From an uncultured Bacteroides sp. (GTDB taxonomy: Bacteria; Bacteroidota; Bacteroidia; Bacteroidales; Bacteroidaceae): a stretch of DNA of 64,000 bases. Positions 56,267-64,000 of this stretch are shown piece after piece. The position numbers were made by a program, and so were the translations under genes. Each line of letters begins with the position of its first letter. The stretch's first letter is position 1. The notes beneath the pieces are model-generated. The model was given only the letters and a program-made list of their open reading frames with translations. It made no database searches and had not been told where the DNA came from. The stretch is taken from contig UQPQ01000005.1 of the NCBI GenBank assembly GCA_900542985.1, forward strand, positions 18,510 to 82,509, in the 5' to 3' direction.

Positions 56267-58072
56267 ATGATGAAAAGTATAACTCAATGGTACGAGACAC
56301 GAATCAGTGTGTCCGAAAATGAACTAAAACGTGTCAAACAACGTATTTTCCGCATCAGTATGCTGAGAGTTGCATTATTCTTGGCCGGAATTATAGGTAT
56401 CATCTTCTTTTTTCATTCCGATAGCTGGAAACTGATACTTTGTGCGGGATGCACTTTCCTTCCTTTTTTTGTTCTTGTAAAAGTACATAACCGGCTCTTT
56501 TACCGTAAGGAGTGGCTGGAATTGCGGCTTCGAATTAACCGGGAAGAGTTACAAACACTCGCAGGCGACCAAAGTGCATTTGAGGAAGGAAATGAATTTA
56601 TCGATCCGGAGCATCCGTATTCATTTGACCTTGATTTGTTTGGACGTCACTCTTTGTTTCAGGCACTAAACCGCACATGTACCCATTTTGGTTCGACGAC
56701 ATTGGCTGGATGGCTGAAAATTCATCTCTGTGAGAAAAAGAAAATAGAAGAACGCCAACAGGGTGTCCAGGACATGGCTTCCAGACCGGAATTCAGAGAG
56801 GAGTTCCGCATTACGGGACTGATGAATCAGGGAAAGGCTTCAGACGGAGAGGATATCAGGCAATGGAGTCAGAGTACTTTATCATTTAGTCATGCTCTTT
56901 GGGTAAAGTTACTCATCTGGGGGGTACCTTCCATAAATTTACTTTTACTGATAGCCGGACTTTTTGGAGTCATCTCTTTAAGCTGGCTGGGAATATCTTT
57001 CATGTTGTTTGTCATTATCAGTTTCGGAGTAATCAGAAAGGCCACTGCTATTCAAGAATTGTATGGACAAAAACTGAATATATTGAACGGATATGCCAAG
57101 TTGATTGCACTTGCCAAACATCAGGAATGGAATGCTGAGGAACTTCAATATTTGATGAGAGAACTCGATATCGATGGAGAGTCTCCGGATAAGGTACTAA
57201 TGAAACTATCGAAAGAATTGGATCGCCTCGATTTACGAAACAATCAGCTACTTTATGTGCTGCTGGAAGGGGGAATGTTCTTCCAGTTGCACCAGATTGT
57301 ACGGATAGAAAAATGGAAGGAACGATACGGACAGTATGTTGTAGGATGGTTGGAAGCAGTCGGCCAATTGGATGCGCTATGTTCACTCGGTACTTTTGCG
57401 TATAATCATCCGAACTATTCATGGCCGGAAATATCGGATAAGCCTTTCTGCTTTATGGCCCGTGGAATGGGACATCCGCTGATGCCACCTGCGCAATGTG
57501 TGAAGAATGATGTGCAGATTCCTTCACGTCCTTATTTTCTTATCATCACTGGAGCCAATATGGCAGGGAAAAGTACATACCTGCGCACTATCGGAGTAAA
57601 TTATCTGTTGGCTTGCATGGGCTGCCCGGTTTGTTGTGAAAGCTTAATGCTTTATCCGGCCCGTCTTGTAACAAGCTTACGTACATCCGACTCTCTTTCT
57701 GACAATGAATCGTATTTCTTCGCCGAACTGAAACGCCTAAAACGTATCATTGACTGGTTAAATGAAGGGCAGCAACTGTTCATCATCTTGGATGAAATCT
57801 TAAAAGGAACAAACTCCGTGGATAAGCAAAAAGGATCGTTCGACTTGATTAAACAGTTTATGAATTTACAGGCAAATGGTATTATTGCTACGCATGACTT
57901 ATTATTAGGTAAGCTGGCAAATCAATTTCCTCAGAAAATTCAGAATTACTGTTTTGAAGCGGATATTATAGATAATGAACTACATTTCTCTTACAAGTTG
58001 CGCGAAGGAGTTGCACAGAATATGAATGCTTGTTTCTTGATGAAGAAAATGGGTATTACAATTCAGGAGTAA
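56267..58072 (+). CDS. Membrane-anchored MutS-family ATPase
   Basis: The 601-residue protein has two membrane helices at about 32-50 and 53-72. Another hydrophobic pair lies near 210-255. The MutS clamp/lever helices follow and then the ATPase: Walker A TGANMAGKSTYL near residue 428, LRTSDSLSDNESYFFAELKRL, Walker B LFIILDEILKGTNS near 505, and IIATHD. It lacks the MutS mismatch-binding N-domain and the MutS2 Smr domain. A role in DNA repair is therefore uncertain. It stands alone, divergent from the sigma operon. Confidence 0.88.
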   Translation: MMKSITQWYETRISVSENELKRVKQRIFRISMLRVALFLAGIIGIIFFFHSDSWKLILCAGCTFLPFFVLVKVHNRLFYRKEWLELRLRINREELQTLAGDQSAFEEGNEFIDPEHPYSFDLDLFGRHSLFQALNRTCTHFGSTTLAGWLKIHLCEKKKIEERQQGVQDMASRPEFREEFRITGLMNQGKASDGEDIRQWSQSTLSFSHALWVKLLIWGVPSINLLLLIAGLFGVISLSWLGISFMLFVIISFGVIRKATAIQELYGQKLNILNGYAKLIALAKHQEWNAEELQYLMRELDIDGESPDKVLMKLSKELDRLDLRNNQLLYVLLEGGMFFQLHQIVRIEKWKERYGQYVVGWLEAVGQLDALCSLGTFAYNHPNYSWPEISDKPFCFMARGMGHPLMPPAQCVKNDVQIPSRPYFLIITGANMAGKSTYLRTIGVNYLLACMGCPVCCESLMLYPARLVTSLRTSDSLSDNESYFFAELKRLKRIIDWLNEGQQLFIILDEILKGTNSVDKQKGSFDLIKQFMNLQANGIIATHDLLLGKLANQFPQKIQNYCFEADIIDNELHFSYKLREGVAQNMNACFLMKKMGITIQE

Positions 58073-58383
58073 GGCTGTTTTTCTGATAACCCGATTATCA
58101 GGAAATCTTATCATTCAGTCATCATTAAGATAAAGCCTTCGTCTGGCAGTTATAATTCTTTCACGACTAAGGCTGTATTTTTTCTCATAAAAAGACACTT
58201 TCTCGAAAAAGATCCTATCAATAGTCATCGATTATAATAGAAATAATCAAAGGAATCTGATGCATTTCTTCAAGGTAATTTTCCAAACGATGTATTATCA
58301 TAAGCAATCTAGGCTTGCATCTTTTCTGTTATGCGTTTTTAAGCAAAGAATACAGGAATTCTACCTTCGGAATAAGCAATAAA
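58073..58383. other. Spacer between the MutS-like gene and the ribosomal operon
   Basis: No gene is supported here. A small hairpin CTGATAA/TTATCAG (58083-58101) follows the MutS-like stop but lacks a T-run. The remainder is AT-rich without a recognisable feature. Confidence 0.4.
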
Positions 58384-58413
58384 AAAACCGAAGCCCAAAT
58401 GAGCTTCGGTTTT
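58384..58413 (-). terminator. Terminator of the ribosomal operon
   Basis: AAAACCGAAGC (58384-58394) pairs with GCTTCGGTTTT (58403-58413), and on the minus strand a T-run follows. It lies 24 bases after the rplQ stop. Confidence 0.9.
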
Positions 58414-58437
58414 CTTGTGTATATAGCGTTTACAGAA

Positions 58438-58926
58438 TTATTCAGCTTTAGGGGCTTCCTCTGTAGTAGCTTCTGCAGTTGCTTCAGCAGCAGGTGCTTC
58501 AGTTGCAGTTGATTTTTTAGAACGACGAGTACGAGTAGCTTTCTTAGCAGCTGTCTTAGCCATGTTCTCATTGTAGTCTACCAATTCGATGAAACACATT
58601 TCTGCGTTGTCACCCAAACGATGACCAGTCTTGATGATACGAGTATAACCACCCGGACGATCTGCAACCTTTACAGAGATTTCTTTGAACAGTTCAGTTA
58701 CAGCAAACTTATCTTGCAAGTTGCTAAATACAACACGACGTGAGTTAGTTGTGTCTTCTTTAGACTTTGTAATCAGAGGCTCAACGAACTTTTTCAAAGC
58801 TTTAGCCTTCGCAACAGTCGTAGTGATTCTTTTGTGCTTGATCAAAGAACATGCCATGTTTGACAACATTGCGTTTCTGTGAGAAGCAGTACGACCTAAA
58901 TGGTTGAATTTTTTATTATGTCTCAT
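58438..58926 (-). CDS. rplQ: 50S ribosomal protein L17
   Basis: The 162-residue protein begins [17 protein letters not shown], the standard L17 start. The usual 120-odd residue core ends near VDYNENM. An extension of about 40 residues rich in Lys, Thr, Ala and Glu follows, as in other Bacteroidota. It is the last gene of the alpha operon, three bases after rpoA. Confidence 0.98.
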   Translation of the reverse strand: MRHNKKFNHLGRTASHRNAMLSNMACSLIKHKRITTTVAKAKALKKFVEPLITKSKEDTTNSRRVVFSNLQDKFAVTELFKEISVKVADRPGGYTRIIKTGHRLGDNAEMCFIELVDYNENMAKTAAKKATRTRRSKKSTATEAPAAEATAEATTEEAPKAE

Positions 58927-58929
58927 TTT

Positions 58930-59922
58930 TTATTCTTTATCTAATTTATACTTAGAAATATCTGTTCCAAACGAAAGATTCAGACTCTCGAGCAAATCAT
59001 CAAGCTCAGTGAGCGATTTCTTACCGAAGTTACGGAACTTCAACAGATCTGTCTTATTAAACTGTACCAAGTCTCCCAATGTTTCTACATCTGCAGCCTT
59101 CAAACAGTTCAAAGCACGAACTGACAAGTCCATATCAACCAATTTGGTCTTCAGCAACTGACGCATGTGCAATACTTCTTCATCGAATTCTTCATTTCCG
59201 TCAGAATCTGATGTTTCAAGAGTAATCTTTTCATCAGAGAACAACATGAAGTGATAAATCAATATTTTAGCAGCTTCTTTCAGTGCTTCCTTCGGGTGAA
59301 TGGAACCATCCGTTGTAATTTCCAGAACCAACTTTTCATAGTCAGTCTTCTGTTCTACACGATAGTTTTCTACCGCATATTTTACATTACGAATCGGAGT
59401 GTAAATAGAATCGATAGGAATTACGTTCACATCGGTGCAGTATTCACGGTTTTCGTCAGCCGGAACATAACCACGTCCTTTGTTAATAGTAAGATCTATC
59501 TGCATAGTTGCTTTTGAATCTAAATGGCAAATAACCAATTCAGGATTTAACACTTCAAATCCGGTCAAATACTTACCAATATCACCTGCCTTAAATTCAG
59601 TAGAATTCTCAACGGTAATGCTTACCTTCTCATTTTCGAATTCCTCAACTATTTGCTTGAATCGAACTTGCTTCAGATTCAAGATAATGTTAGTTACATC
59701 TTCTTTAACTCCCGGAACTGTAGCGAATTCATGTTCAACACCTTCAATATGAATAGTATTGATTGCATAACCTTCCAGAGAAGAGAGAAGAATACGGCGT
59801 AAAGCATTACCTACGGTAATACCGAAACCGGGTTCAAGCGGACGGAATTCGAATTTTCCGAATTTAGAATCCGCTTCCAACATTAATACTTTATCAGGTT
59901 TTTGAAATGCTAATATCGCCAT
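58930..59922 (-). CDS. rpoA: RNA polymerase alpha subunit
   Basis: The 330-residue protein has the N-terminal assembly domain ([20 protein letters not shown]) and the C-terminal DNA-contacting domain after about 245 ([20 protein letters not shown], then [15 protein letters not shown]). It is the platform for polymerase assembly. It lies between rpsD and rplQ. Confidence 0.99.
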   Translation of the reverse strand: MAILAFQKPDKVLMLEADSKFGKFEFRPLEPGFGITVGNALRRILLSSLEGYAINTIHIEGVEHEFATVPGVKEDVTNIILNLKQVRFKQIVEEFENEKVSITVENSTEFKAGDIGKYLTGFEVLNPELVICHLDSKATMQIDLTINKGRGYVPADENREYCTDVNVIPIDSIYTPIRNVKYAVENYRVEQKTDYEKLVLEITTDGSIHPKEALKEAAKILIYHFMLFSDEKITLETSDSDGNEEFDEEVLHMRQLLKTKLVDMDLSVRALNCLKAADVETLGDLVQFNKTDLLKFRNFGKKSLTELDDLLESLNLSFGTDISKYKLDKE

Positions 59923-59933
59923 GAAATTAATTA

Positions 59934-60539
59934 TTATTTAGAGTACAATTCAACGATCAAGTGTTCTTTAATGTTTTCAGGAATATCTGCTCTTTCAGGT
60001 CTGTGCAACAATTTACCTGTCTTAGAGTTTTCATCCCATTCCAACCAAGGATATTTGCTGTGATTGAAACCAGTCAATGAATTTGCAATAACTTCCAAAG
60101 ACTTAGATCTTTCACGAACACCTACCAACTGACCTGGTTTTACTGCGTAAGAAGGAATATTAACAACCTTACCATCTACAGTAATGTGCTTGTGACCTAC
60201 CAATTGGCGAGCTGCAGCACGAGTAGGAGCAATACCCAAACGGAACACAACGTTGTCCAAACGACATTCAAGGCTCTGCAACAAGATTTCACCGGTAATA
60301 CCGTTCATACTTGCAGCCTTTTCAAACATATTACGGAACTGTTTTTCCAATACTCCGTAAGTATATTTTGCTTTCTGCTTTTCAGCCAACATGACACCGT
60401 ATTCAGAAGTTTTTCTGCGACGGTTGTTACCATGCTGTCCAGGAGGATAGTTTTTCTTAGACAAAACTTTATCTGCTCCAAAGATTGCTTCACCGAATTT
60501 ACGTGCAATTCTAGTTTTTGGTCCAGTATATCTAGCCAT
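59934..60539 (-). CDS. rpsD: 30S ribosomal protein S4
   Basis: The 201-residue protein begins [17 protein letters not shown]. The S4 RNA-binding domain ([20 protein letters not shown]) lies around residues 93-155. It organises 16S rRNA folding. It is 11 bases upstream of rpoA. Confidence 0.99.
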   Translation of the reverse strand: MARYTGPKTRIARKFGEAIFGADKVLSKKNYPPGQHGNNRRRKTSEYGVMLAEKQKAKYTYGVLEKQFRNMFEKAASMNGITGEILLQSLECRLDNVVFRLGIAPTRAAARQLVGHKHITVDGKVVNIPSYAVKPGQLVGVRERSKSLEVIANSLTGFNHSKYPWLEWDENSKTGKLLHRPERADIPENIKEHLIVELYSK

Positions 60540-60656
60540 TTTCTTCTTTAAATTTAATTGTTACTAATGAACTCAATTTGTTGCAGCCGCGATCACAGAA
60601 AGGAATGTAATCCATTATTTAACAAAATCAAGTTACATCTAAATAGGTTATCTTTA

Positions 60657-61046
60657 TTATACTCTTCTTCTTTTAGGAGGACGACAACCGTTGTGAGGCA
60701 ATGGAGTTACGTCAATAATTTCAGTAACTTCAATTCCAGCTCCGTGTACAGTTCTGATTGCAGACTCACGTCCGTTACCAGGACCCTTAACATAAGCTTT
60801 CACCTTTCTCAGGCCAAGATCGTACGCTACTTTAGCGCAATCCTGGGCAGCCATCTGAGCTGCATAAGGAGTGTTCTTCTTAGAACCTCTAAATCCCATC
60901 TTACCTGCAGAAGACCATGAGATGATCTGGCCTTCGCTGTTTGCCAAAGAAACGATAATGTTGTTGAATGAAGAATGAACATGCAACTGTCCATTAGCAT
61001 CCACTTTCACATTTCTTTTTTTAGCTGCGACTGTTTTTTTTGCCAT
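60657..61046 (-). CDS. rpsK: 30S ribosomal protein S11
   Basis: The 129-residue protein shows the S11 core [17 protein letters not shown] and the C-terminal [17 protein letters not shown]. It is 117 bases upstream of rpsD, a longer gap than its neighbours have. Confidence 0.99.
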   Translation of the reverse strand: MAKKTVAAKKRNVKVDANGQLHVHSSFNNIIVSLANSEGQIISWSSAGKMGFRGSKKNTPYAAQMAAQDCAKVAYDLGLRKVKAYVKGPGNGRESAIRTVHGAGIEVTEIIDVTPLPHNGCRPPKRRRV

Positions 61047-61057
61047 ATTAACAATTA

Positions 61058-61438
61058 TTATTTAGTAGCTTTTTTCTTATTTGCAACTGTTTTCTTTCTT
61101 CCCTTACGTGTACGAGCATTATTCTTAGTGCTCTGACCTCTTACAGGCAGACCCAAACGGTGACGAACACCACGATAGCAACCAATATCCATTAATCGCT
61201 TAATGTTCAACTGGATTTCCGAACGAAGATCACCTTCTACTTTATATTCAGCACCAATGATTTCACGGATCTTAGCAGCCTGATCATCAGTCCAATCTTT
61301 AACTTTCAAATCACGGTCAACACCTGCTTTGTCCAAAATTTTTGCTGAACTGCTGCGTCCAATACCATATACGTATGTCAACGCAATCTCACCTCTCTTA
61401 TTCTGAGGCAAATCTACACCAACTATTCTTATAGCCAT
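61058..61438 (-). CDS. rpsM: 30S ribosomal protein S13
   Basis: The 126-residue protein begins [18 protein letters not shown]. It has the helix-two-turn-helix region and the [15 protein letters not shown] tail. It contacts the tRNA in the P site. It sits between rpmJ and rpsK. Confidence 0.99.
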   Translation of the reverse strand: MAIRIVGVDLPQNKRGEIALTYVYGIGRSSSAKILDKAGVDRDLKVKDWTDDQAAKIREIIGAEYKVEGDLRSEIQLNIKRLMDIGCYRGVRHRLGLPVRGQSTKNNARTRKGRKKTVANKKKATK

Positions 61439-61471
61439 ATACTAAATTATTTTTTTTGCAAAAATAATAAA

Positions 61472-61588
61472 TTATCCTTGACGTTGTTTATACTTAGGAT
61501 TTTTCTTGTTAATAACATACAAACGGCCATTGCGTCTAACGATCTTACATTCCGGTGTACGTTTCTTTAATGATGCTCTTACTTTCAT
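61472..61588 (-). CDS. rpmJ: 50S ribosomal protein L36
   Basis: This 38-residue gene starts at the ATG at 61588 and encodes [20 protein letters not shown], then [18 protein letters not shown]. Zinc ligands of the C+ form are reduced here: only one cysteine is present, so it is a C- type L36. It lies between infA and rpsM in the normal order. Confidence 0.96.
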   Translation of the reverse strand: MKVRASLKKRTPECKIVRRNGRLYVINKKNPKYKQRQG

Positions 61589-61601
61589 ATCTTATATTCT
61601 T

Positions 61602-61820
61602 TTATTTATATCTAAAAACGATTCTTCCTTTAGATAAGTCATAAGGAGACATCTCTACTCTAACTTTATCTCCAGGTAATATTTTAATGTAATGCATTCT
61701 CATTTTACCTGAAATATGAGCAGTTATTTCATGCCCATTTTCTAGTTCCACACGAAACATTGCATTAGACAATGCCTCGAGAATAACTCCATCTTGTTCT
61801 ATTGCGGATTGCTTTGCCAT
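61602..61820 (-). CDS. infA: Translation initiation factor IF-1
   Basis: The 72-residue protein is a single OB fold with [21 protein letters not shown] and the RIVFRYK end. It blocks the ribosomal A site during initiation. It is one base after map and 13 bases before rpmJ. Confidence 0.99.
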   Translation of the reverse strand: MAKQSAIEQDGVILEALSNAMFRVELENGHEITAHISGKMRMHYIKILPGDKVRVEMSPYDLSKGRIVFRYK

Positions 61821-61821
61821 A

Positions 61822-62619
61822 TTAAATTGCCTTATCTCCTAAAACTTGTTCTATAAATTCAAACGATGATAAAATATCAGCCCGATCTAAACCAATTGCA
61901 ACTGTATGTTCAAAATGTGCTGCCCATTTACGATCTCTTGTTCGTATCGTCCAATTATCATCCTCCATTACTATCTGCCTATTTCCTTGTGTAATCATAG
62001 GCTCAATAGCTATACACATTCCTTTTTTAAGAAGAGTTCCTGTACCCCTCTTCCCATAATTAGGAACTTGAGGTTCTTCATGCATCTGTTTACCAATACC
62101 ATGTCCTACAAATTCACGGACTACTCCATATGAACGAGTTTCACAATATTGTTGAATAGCATAACCGATATCACCTAAACGTTTTCCATGAACAGCATTA
62201 TCGATGCCTTTATATAAAGCCTCTTTTGTTGTTTTTAATAATGCTAAGATTTCTGGAGCTACTTCACCTACACAAAATGTATAAGCAGAATCACCACAGA
62301 AGCCATTCATGTAGGTGCCACAATCTACAGAAATAATGTCACCCTCTTTTAAAGGAATATCATTGGGAATTCCATGAACGACTTGATCATTTACAGACGT
62401 ACATAATGTACCAGGAAATGGGCTACCATAAGGATTAGGAAAACCTTTAAAAGTGGGAATTGCCCCATGATCCCTTATGAACTCTTCTGCAACTTTATCA
62501 AGTTGTTTTGTTGTTACACCCGGCTTTATCAGTTTAGCAACTTCTGCCAGAGTTTTCCCCACAAGGAGATTACTCTGGCGAAGAAGTTCTATTTCATCAT
62601 CTGTCTTAAGAAATATCAT
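61822..62619 (-). CDS. map: Methionine aminopeptidase, type I
   Basis: The 265-residue protein removes the initiator methionine. The metal ligands are visible: two aspartates in [16 protein letters not shown], the histidine in [12 protein letters not shown], and the glutamates in AIEPM and HFEHTVAI. It is 8 bases after secY. Confidence 0.98.
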   Translation of the reverse strand: MIFLKTDDEIELLRQSNLLVGKTLAEVAKLIKPGVTTKQLDKVAEEFIRDHGAIPTFKGFPNPYGSPFPGTLCTSVNDQVVHGIPNDIPLKEGDIISVDCGTYMNGFCGDSAYTFCVGEVAPEILALLKTTKEALYKGIDNAVHGKRLGDIGYAIQQYCETRSYGVVREFVGHGIGKQMHEEPQVPNYGKRGTGTLLKKGMCIAIEPMITQGNRQIVMEDDNWTIRTRDRKWAAHFEHTVAIGLDRADILSSFEFIEQVLGDKAI

Positions 62620-62627
62620 TTTGTTTC

Positions 62628-63974
62628 TTAATAAGCTGCCACATTAGCAGAACGTCCTTTAATTCTTCCTGAGCTCAATAAACCATCGTAATGACGCATC
62701 AACAAGTGACTTTCAACTTGTTGGAGAGTATCCAAAACGACTCCGACAAGAATCAATAAAGAAGTTCCACCAAAGAACTGTGCAAACTCAGCCTGAACTC
62801 CAAATAGGCCAGCAAAGGCAGGCAAAATAGCAACAATAGCCAAGAATATAGAACCAGGCAATGTTATACGAGACATGATTGTATCAATATAATCTGCAGT
62901 ATTCTTACCAGGTTTTATACCAGGAATAAAGCCATTATTACGCTTCATGTCTTCTGCCATTTGAGTAGTATTAATCGTAATAGCTGTATAGAACCAGGTG
63001 AAAAGAATAATTAATATTGCAAATACCAGATTATATCCAAAGCTAGTATGATCTACAAACTCACGTGCAATACCACTGGTTGTAGCTACATTTGAGAAGC
63101 CAACAATTGTGATAGGAATAAACATGATTGCTTGCGCAAAAATAATAGGCATTACATTTGCTGCATTTACCTTTAAAGGAATGTATTGTCTAGCACCACC
63201 ATATTGTTTATTTCCAACAATACGTTTTGCATATTGTACAGGAACTTTACGAACACCTTGTACCAAAAGAATGGCCGCTGCGATAACGAGTATCAACATT
63301 ACGATTTCAACTAAGAACATAATGATACCGCCAGCTCCAGGTGATGCAAGGCGAGAAACAAACTCACCAGAAAAAGCTTGAGGAAGACGAGCAATGATAC
63401 CGATCATAATTATCAATGAGATACCATTTCCGATTCCTTTATCTGTGATTCTCTCACCCAGCCACAAGATGAACATACTTCCTGCTGCCAAGACGATGGT
63501 AGAAGTAATAATAAAGAAAGTCCAATCTAATGAAGCATTAAGAGCTGAGCCAGCTTGCATTTTCAAGTTGATCAAATAAGAAGGAGCCTGGAATATCAAG
63601 ATGAAGATTGTCAAAATACGAGTATATTGATTTATCTTCCGACGACCACTTTCTCCTTCACGCTGCAGTTTCTGGAAATACGGAACAGCAATGGCCAACA
63701 ACTGAATCACGATGGATGCAGAGATATACGGCATAATTCCCAATGCAAAAATAGAAGCATTAGAAAAAGCTCCACCAGAGAACATGTTCAACAAAGCAAG
63801 AAGTCCTTCACTAGTTTGCTCATGCAACTTTGACAGCATATCGGGGTTAATACCTGGAAGAACCACATATGAACCAAATCTGTAGATTGCAATAAACAAT
63901 ATAGTAATGAGGATCCGCTGTCTCAGATCCTCAATATTCCATATGTTCTTTAATGTTTCAATAGATTTTCTCAT
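62628..63974 (-). CDS. secY: Preprotein translocase subunit SecY
   Basis: The 448-residue protein has ten membrane helices and forms the channel of the Sec export system. Conserved parts include YRFGSYVVLPGINPD near the first helix and PFNFG-type loops. GFIPGIKPGKNTADYID lies before helix 9. It lies between rplO and map, the usual spc-operon position. Confidence 0.98.
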   Translation of the reverse strand: MRKSIETLKNIWNIEDLRQRILITILFIAIYRFGSYVVLPGINPDMLSKLHEQTSEGLLALLNMFSGGAFSNASIFALGIMPYISASIVIQLLAIAVPYFQKLQREGESGRRKINQYTRILTIFILIFQAPSYLINLKMQAGSALNASLDWTFFIITSTIVLAAGSMFILWLGERITDKGIGNGISLIIMIGIIARLPQAFSGEFVSRLASPGAGGIIMFLVEIVMLILVIAAAILLVQGVRKVPVQYAKRIVGNKQYGGARQYIPLKVNAANVMPIIFAQAIMFIPITIVGFSNVATTSGIAREFVDHTSFGYNLVFAILIILFTWFYTAITINTTQMAEDMKRNNGFIPGIKPGKNTADYIDTIMSRITLPGSIFLAIVAILPAFAGLFGVQAEFAQFFGGTSLLILVGVVLDTLQQVESHLLMRHYDGLLSSGRIKGRSANVAAY

Positions 63975-63978
63975 TGAA

Positions 63979-64000
63979 TCAGAGTTTTACTGCATTACCA
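63979..64000 (-). CDS. rplO: 50S ribosomal protein L15, last residues only
   Basis: Only the last codons are in the window, reading GNAVKL and then TGA four bases before the secY ATG. The call rests on gene order in the spc operon (rplO before secY) and on the glycine-rich end; the body of the gene is outside the window. Confidence 0.5.

Noticed and set aside
58083..58101. Hairpin after the MutS-like gene
   Set aside because: The stem is only seven pairs and no T-run follows, so a terminator cannot be supported.
1..64000. CRISPR arrays, insertion sequences and integrase genes
   Set aside because: I looked for regularly spaced repeats, transposase motifs and attachment-site repeats and found none.

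Overview
The window reads as the chromosome of a gut Bacteroidales bacterium, most likely Bacteroides or Phocaeicola. The signs are a SusC/SusD polysaccharide-utilisation locus (PUL), DUF1735 and DUF4252 proteins, promoters with the TAnnTTTG -7 box of this phylum, no reliance on Shine-Dalgarno sites, a tRNA gene without an encoded CCA, and the conserved ribosomal order rplO-secY-map-infA-rpmJ-rpsM-rpsK-rpsD-rpoA-rplQ. No transposase, integrase, phage gene or CRISPR array was seen.

Layout. 1-6480 (minus strand): topA, aroK, speA and argB, then an ECF sigma gene overlapping a cut-off partner gene. 6481-6960: a gene-less stretch with two terminators and a palindromic repeat. 6961-12749 (minus): an outer-membrane barrel protein, a large TPR protein, a NUDIX hydrolase and a small membrane protein. 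12865-18445 (plus): an esterase, sppA, lpxK, a purine nucleoside phosphorylase and thiL, followed by tRNA-Phe(GAA). 19028-23709: a lipoprotein, a GH84 hexosaminidase and an acyltransferase. 23878-32043: a choloylglycine-hydrolase-like enzyme and an AraC regulator, divergent from a five-gene TolC/HlyD/ABC-2 export operon. 32334-33506: an iron-type alcohol dehydrogenase.

33619-45153 (minus) is a host-glycan-type PUL: ECF sigma, FecR anti-sigma, SusC with an STN domain, SusD, a GH18 endoglycosidase, and two DUF1735 surface lipoproteins carrying F5/8-type and LamG-type binding modules. A six-hairpin glycosidase-like lipoprotein lies beyond a terminator. A plus-strand terminator between fecR and susC suggests a cis-antisense small RNA. 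45498-47355: a divergent thioesterase and metY. 47468-49084: two adjacent, unrecognised proteins, each built from two internally similar halves, possibly immunity proteins. 49990-54032: a GH95-like protein and a GH29 fucosidase. 54116-56105: a DUF4252 / ECF sigma / anti-sigma-like / DUF4252 operon. 56267-58072: a membrane-anchored MutS-like ATPase. 58438-64000: the ribosomal-protein operon.

The main new points are: (i) two related ECF sigma/partner modules at 1-780 and 54116-56105, both preceded by the same GTAAC-N16/17-CGTC promoter; (ii) a possible bile-response cassette; (iii) the candidate antisense RNA in the PUL; and (iv) the duplicated-domain pair at 47468-49084. All functional calls rest on reading the sequence and on family knowledge. 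No database search was run.
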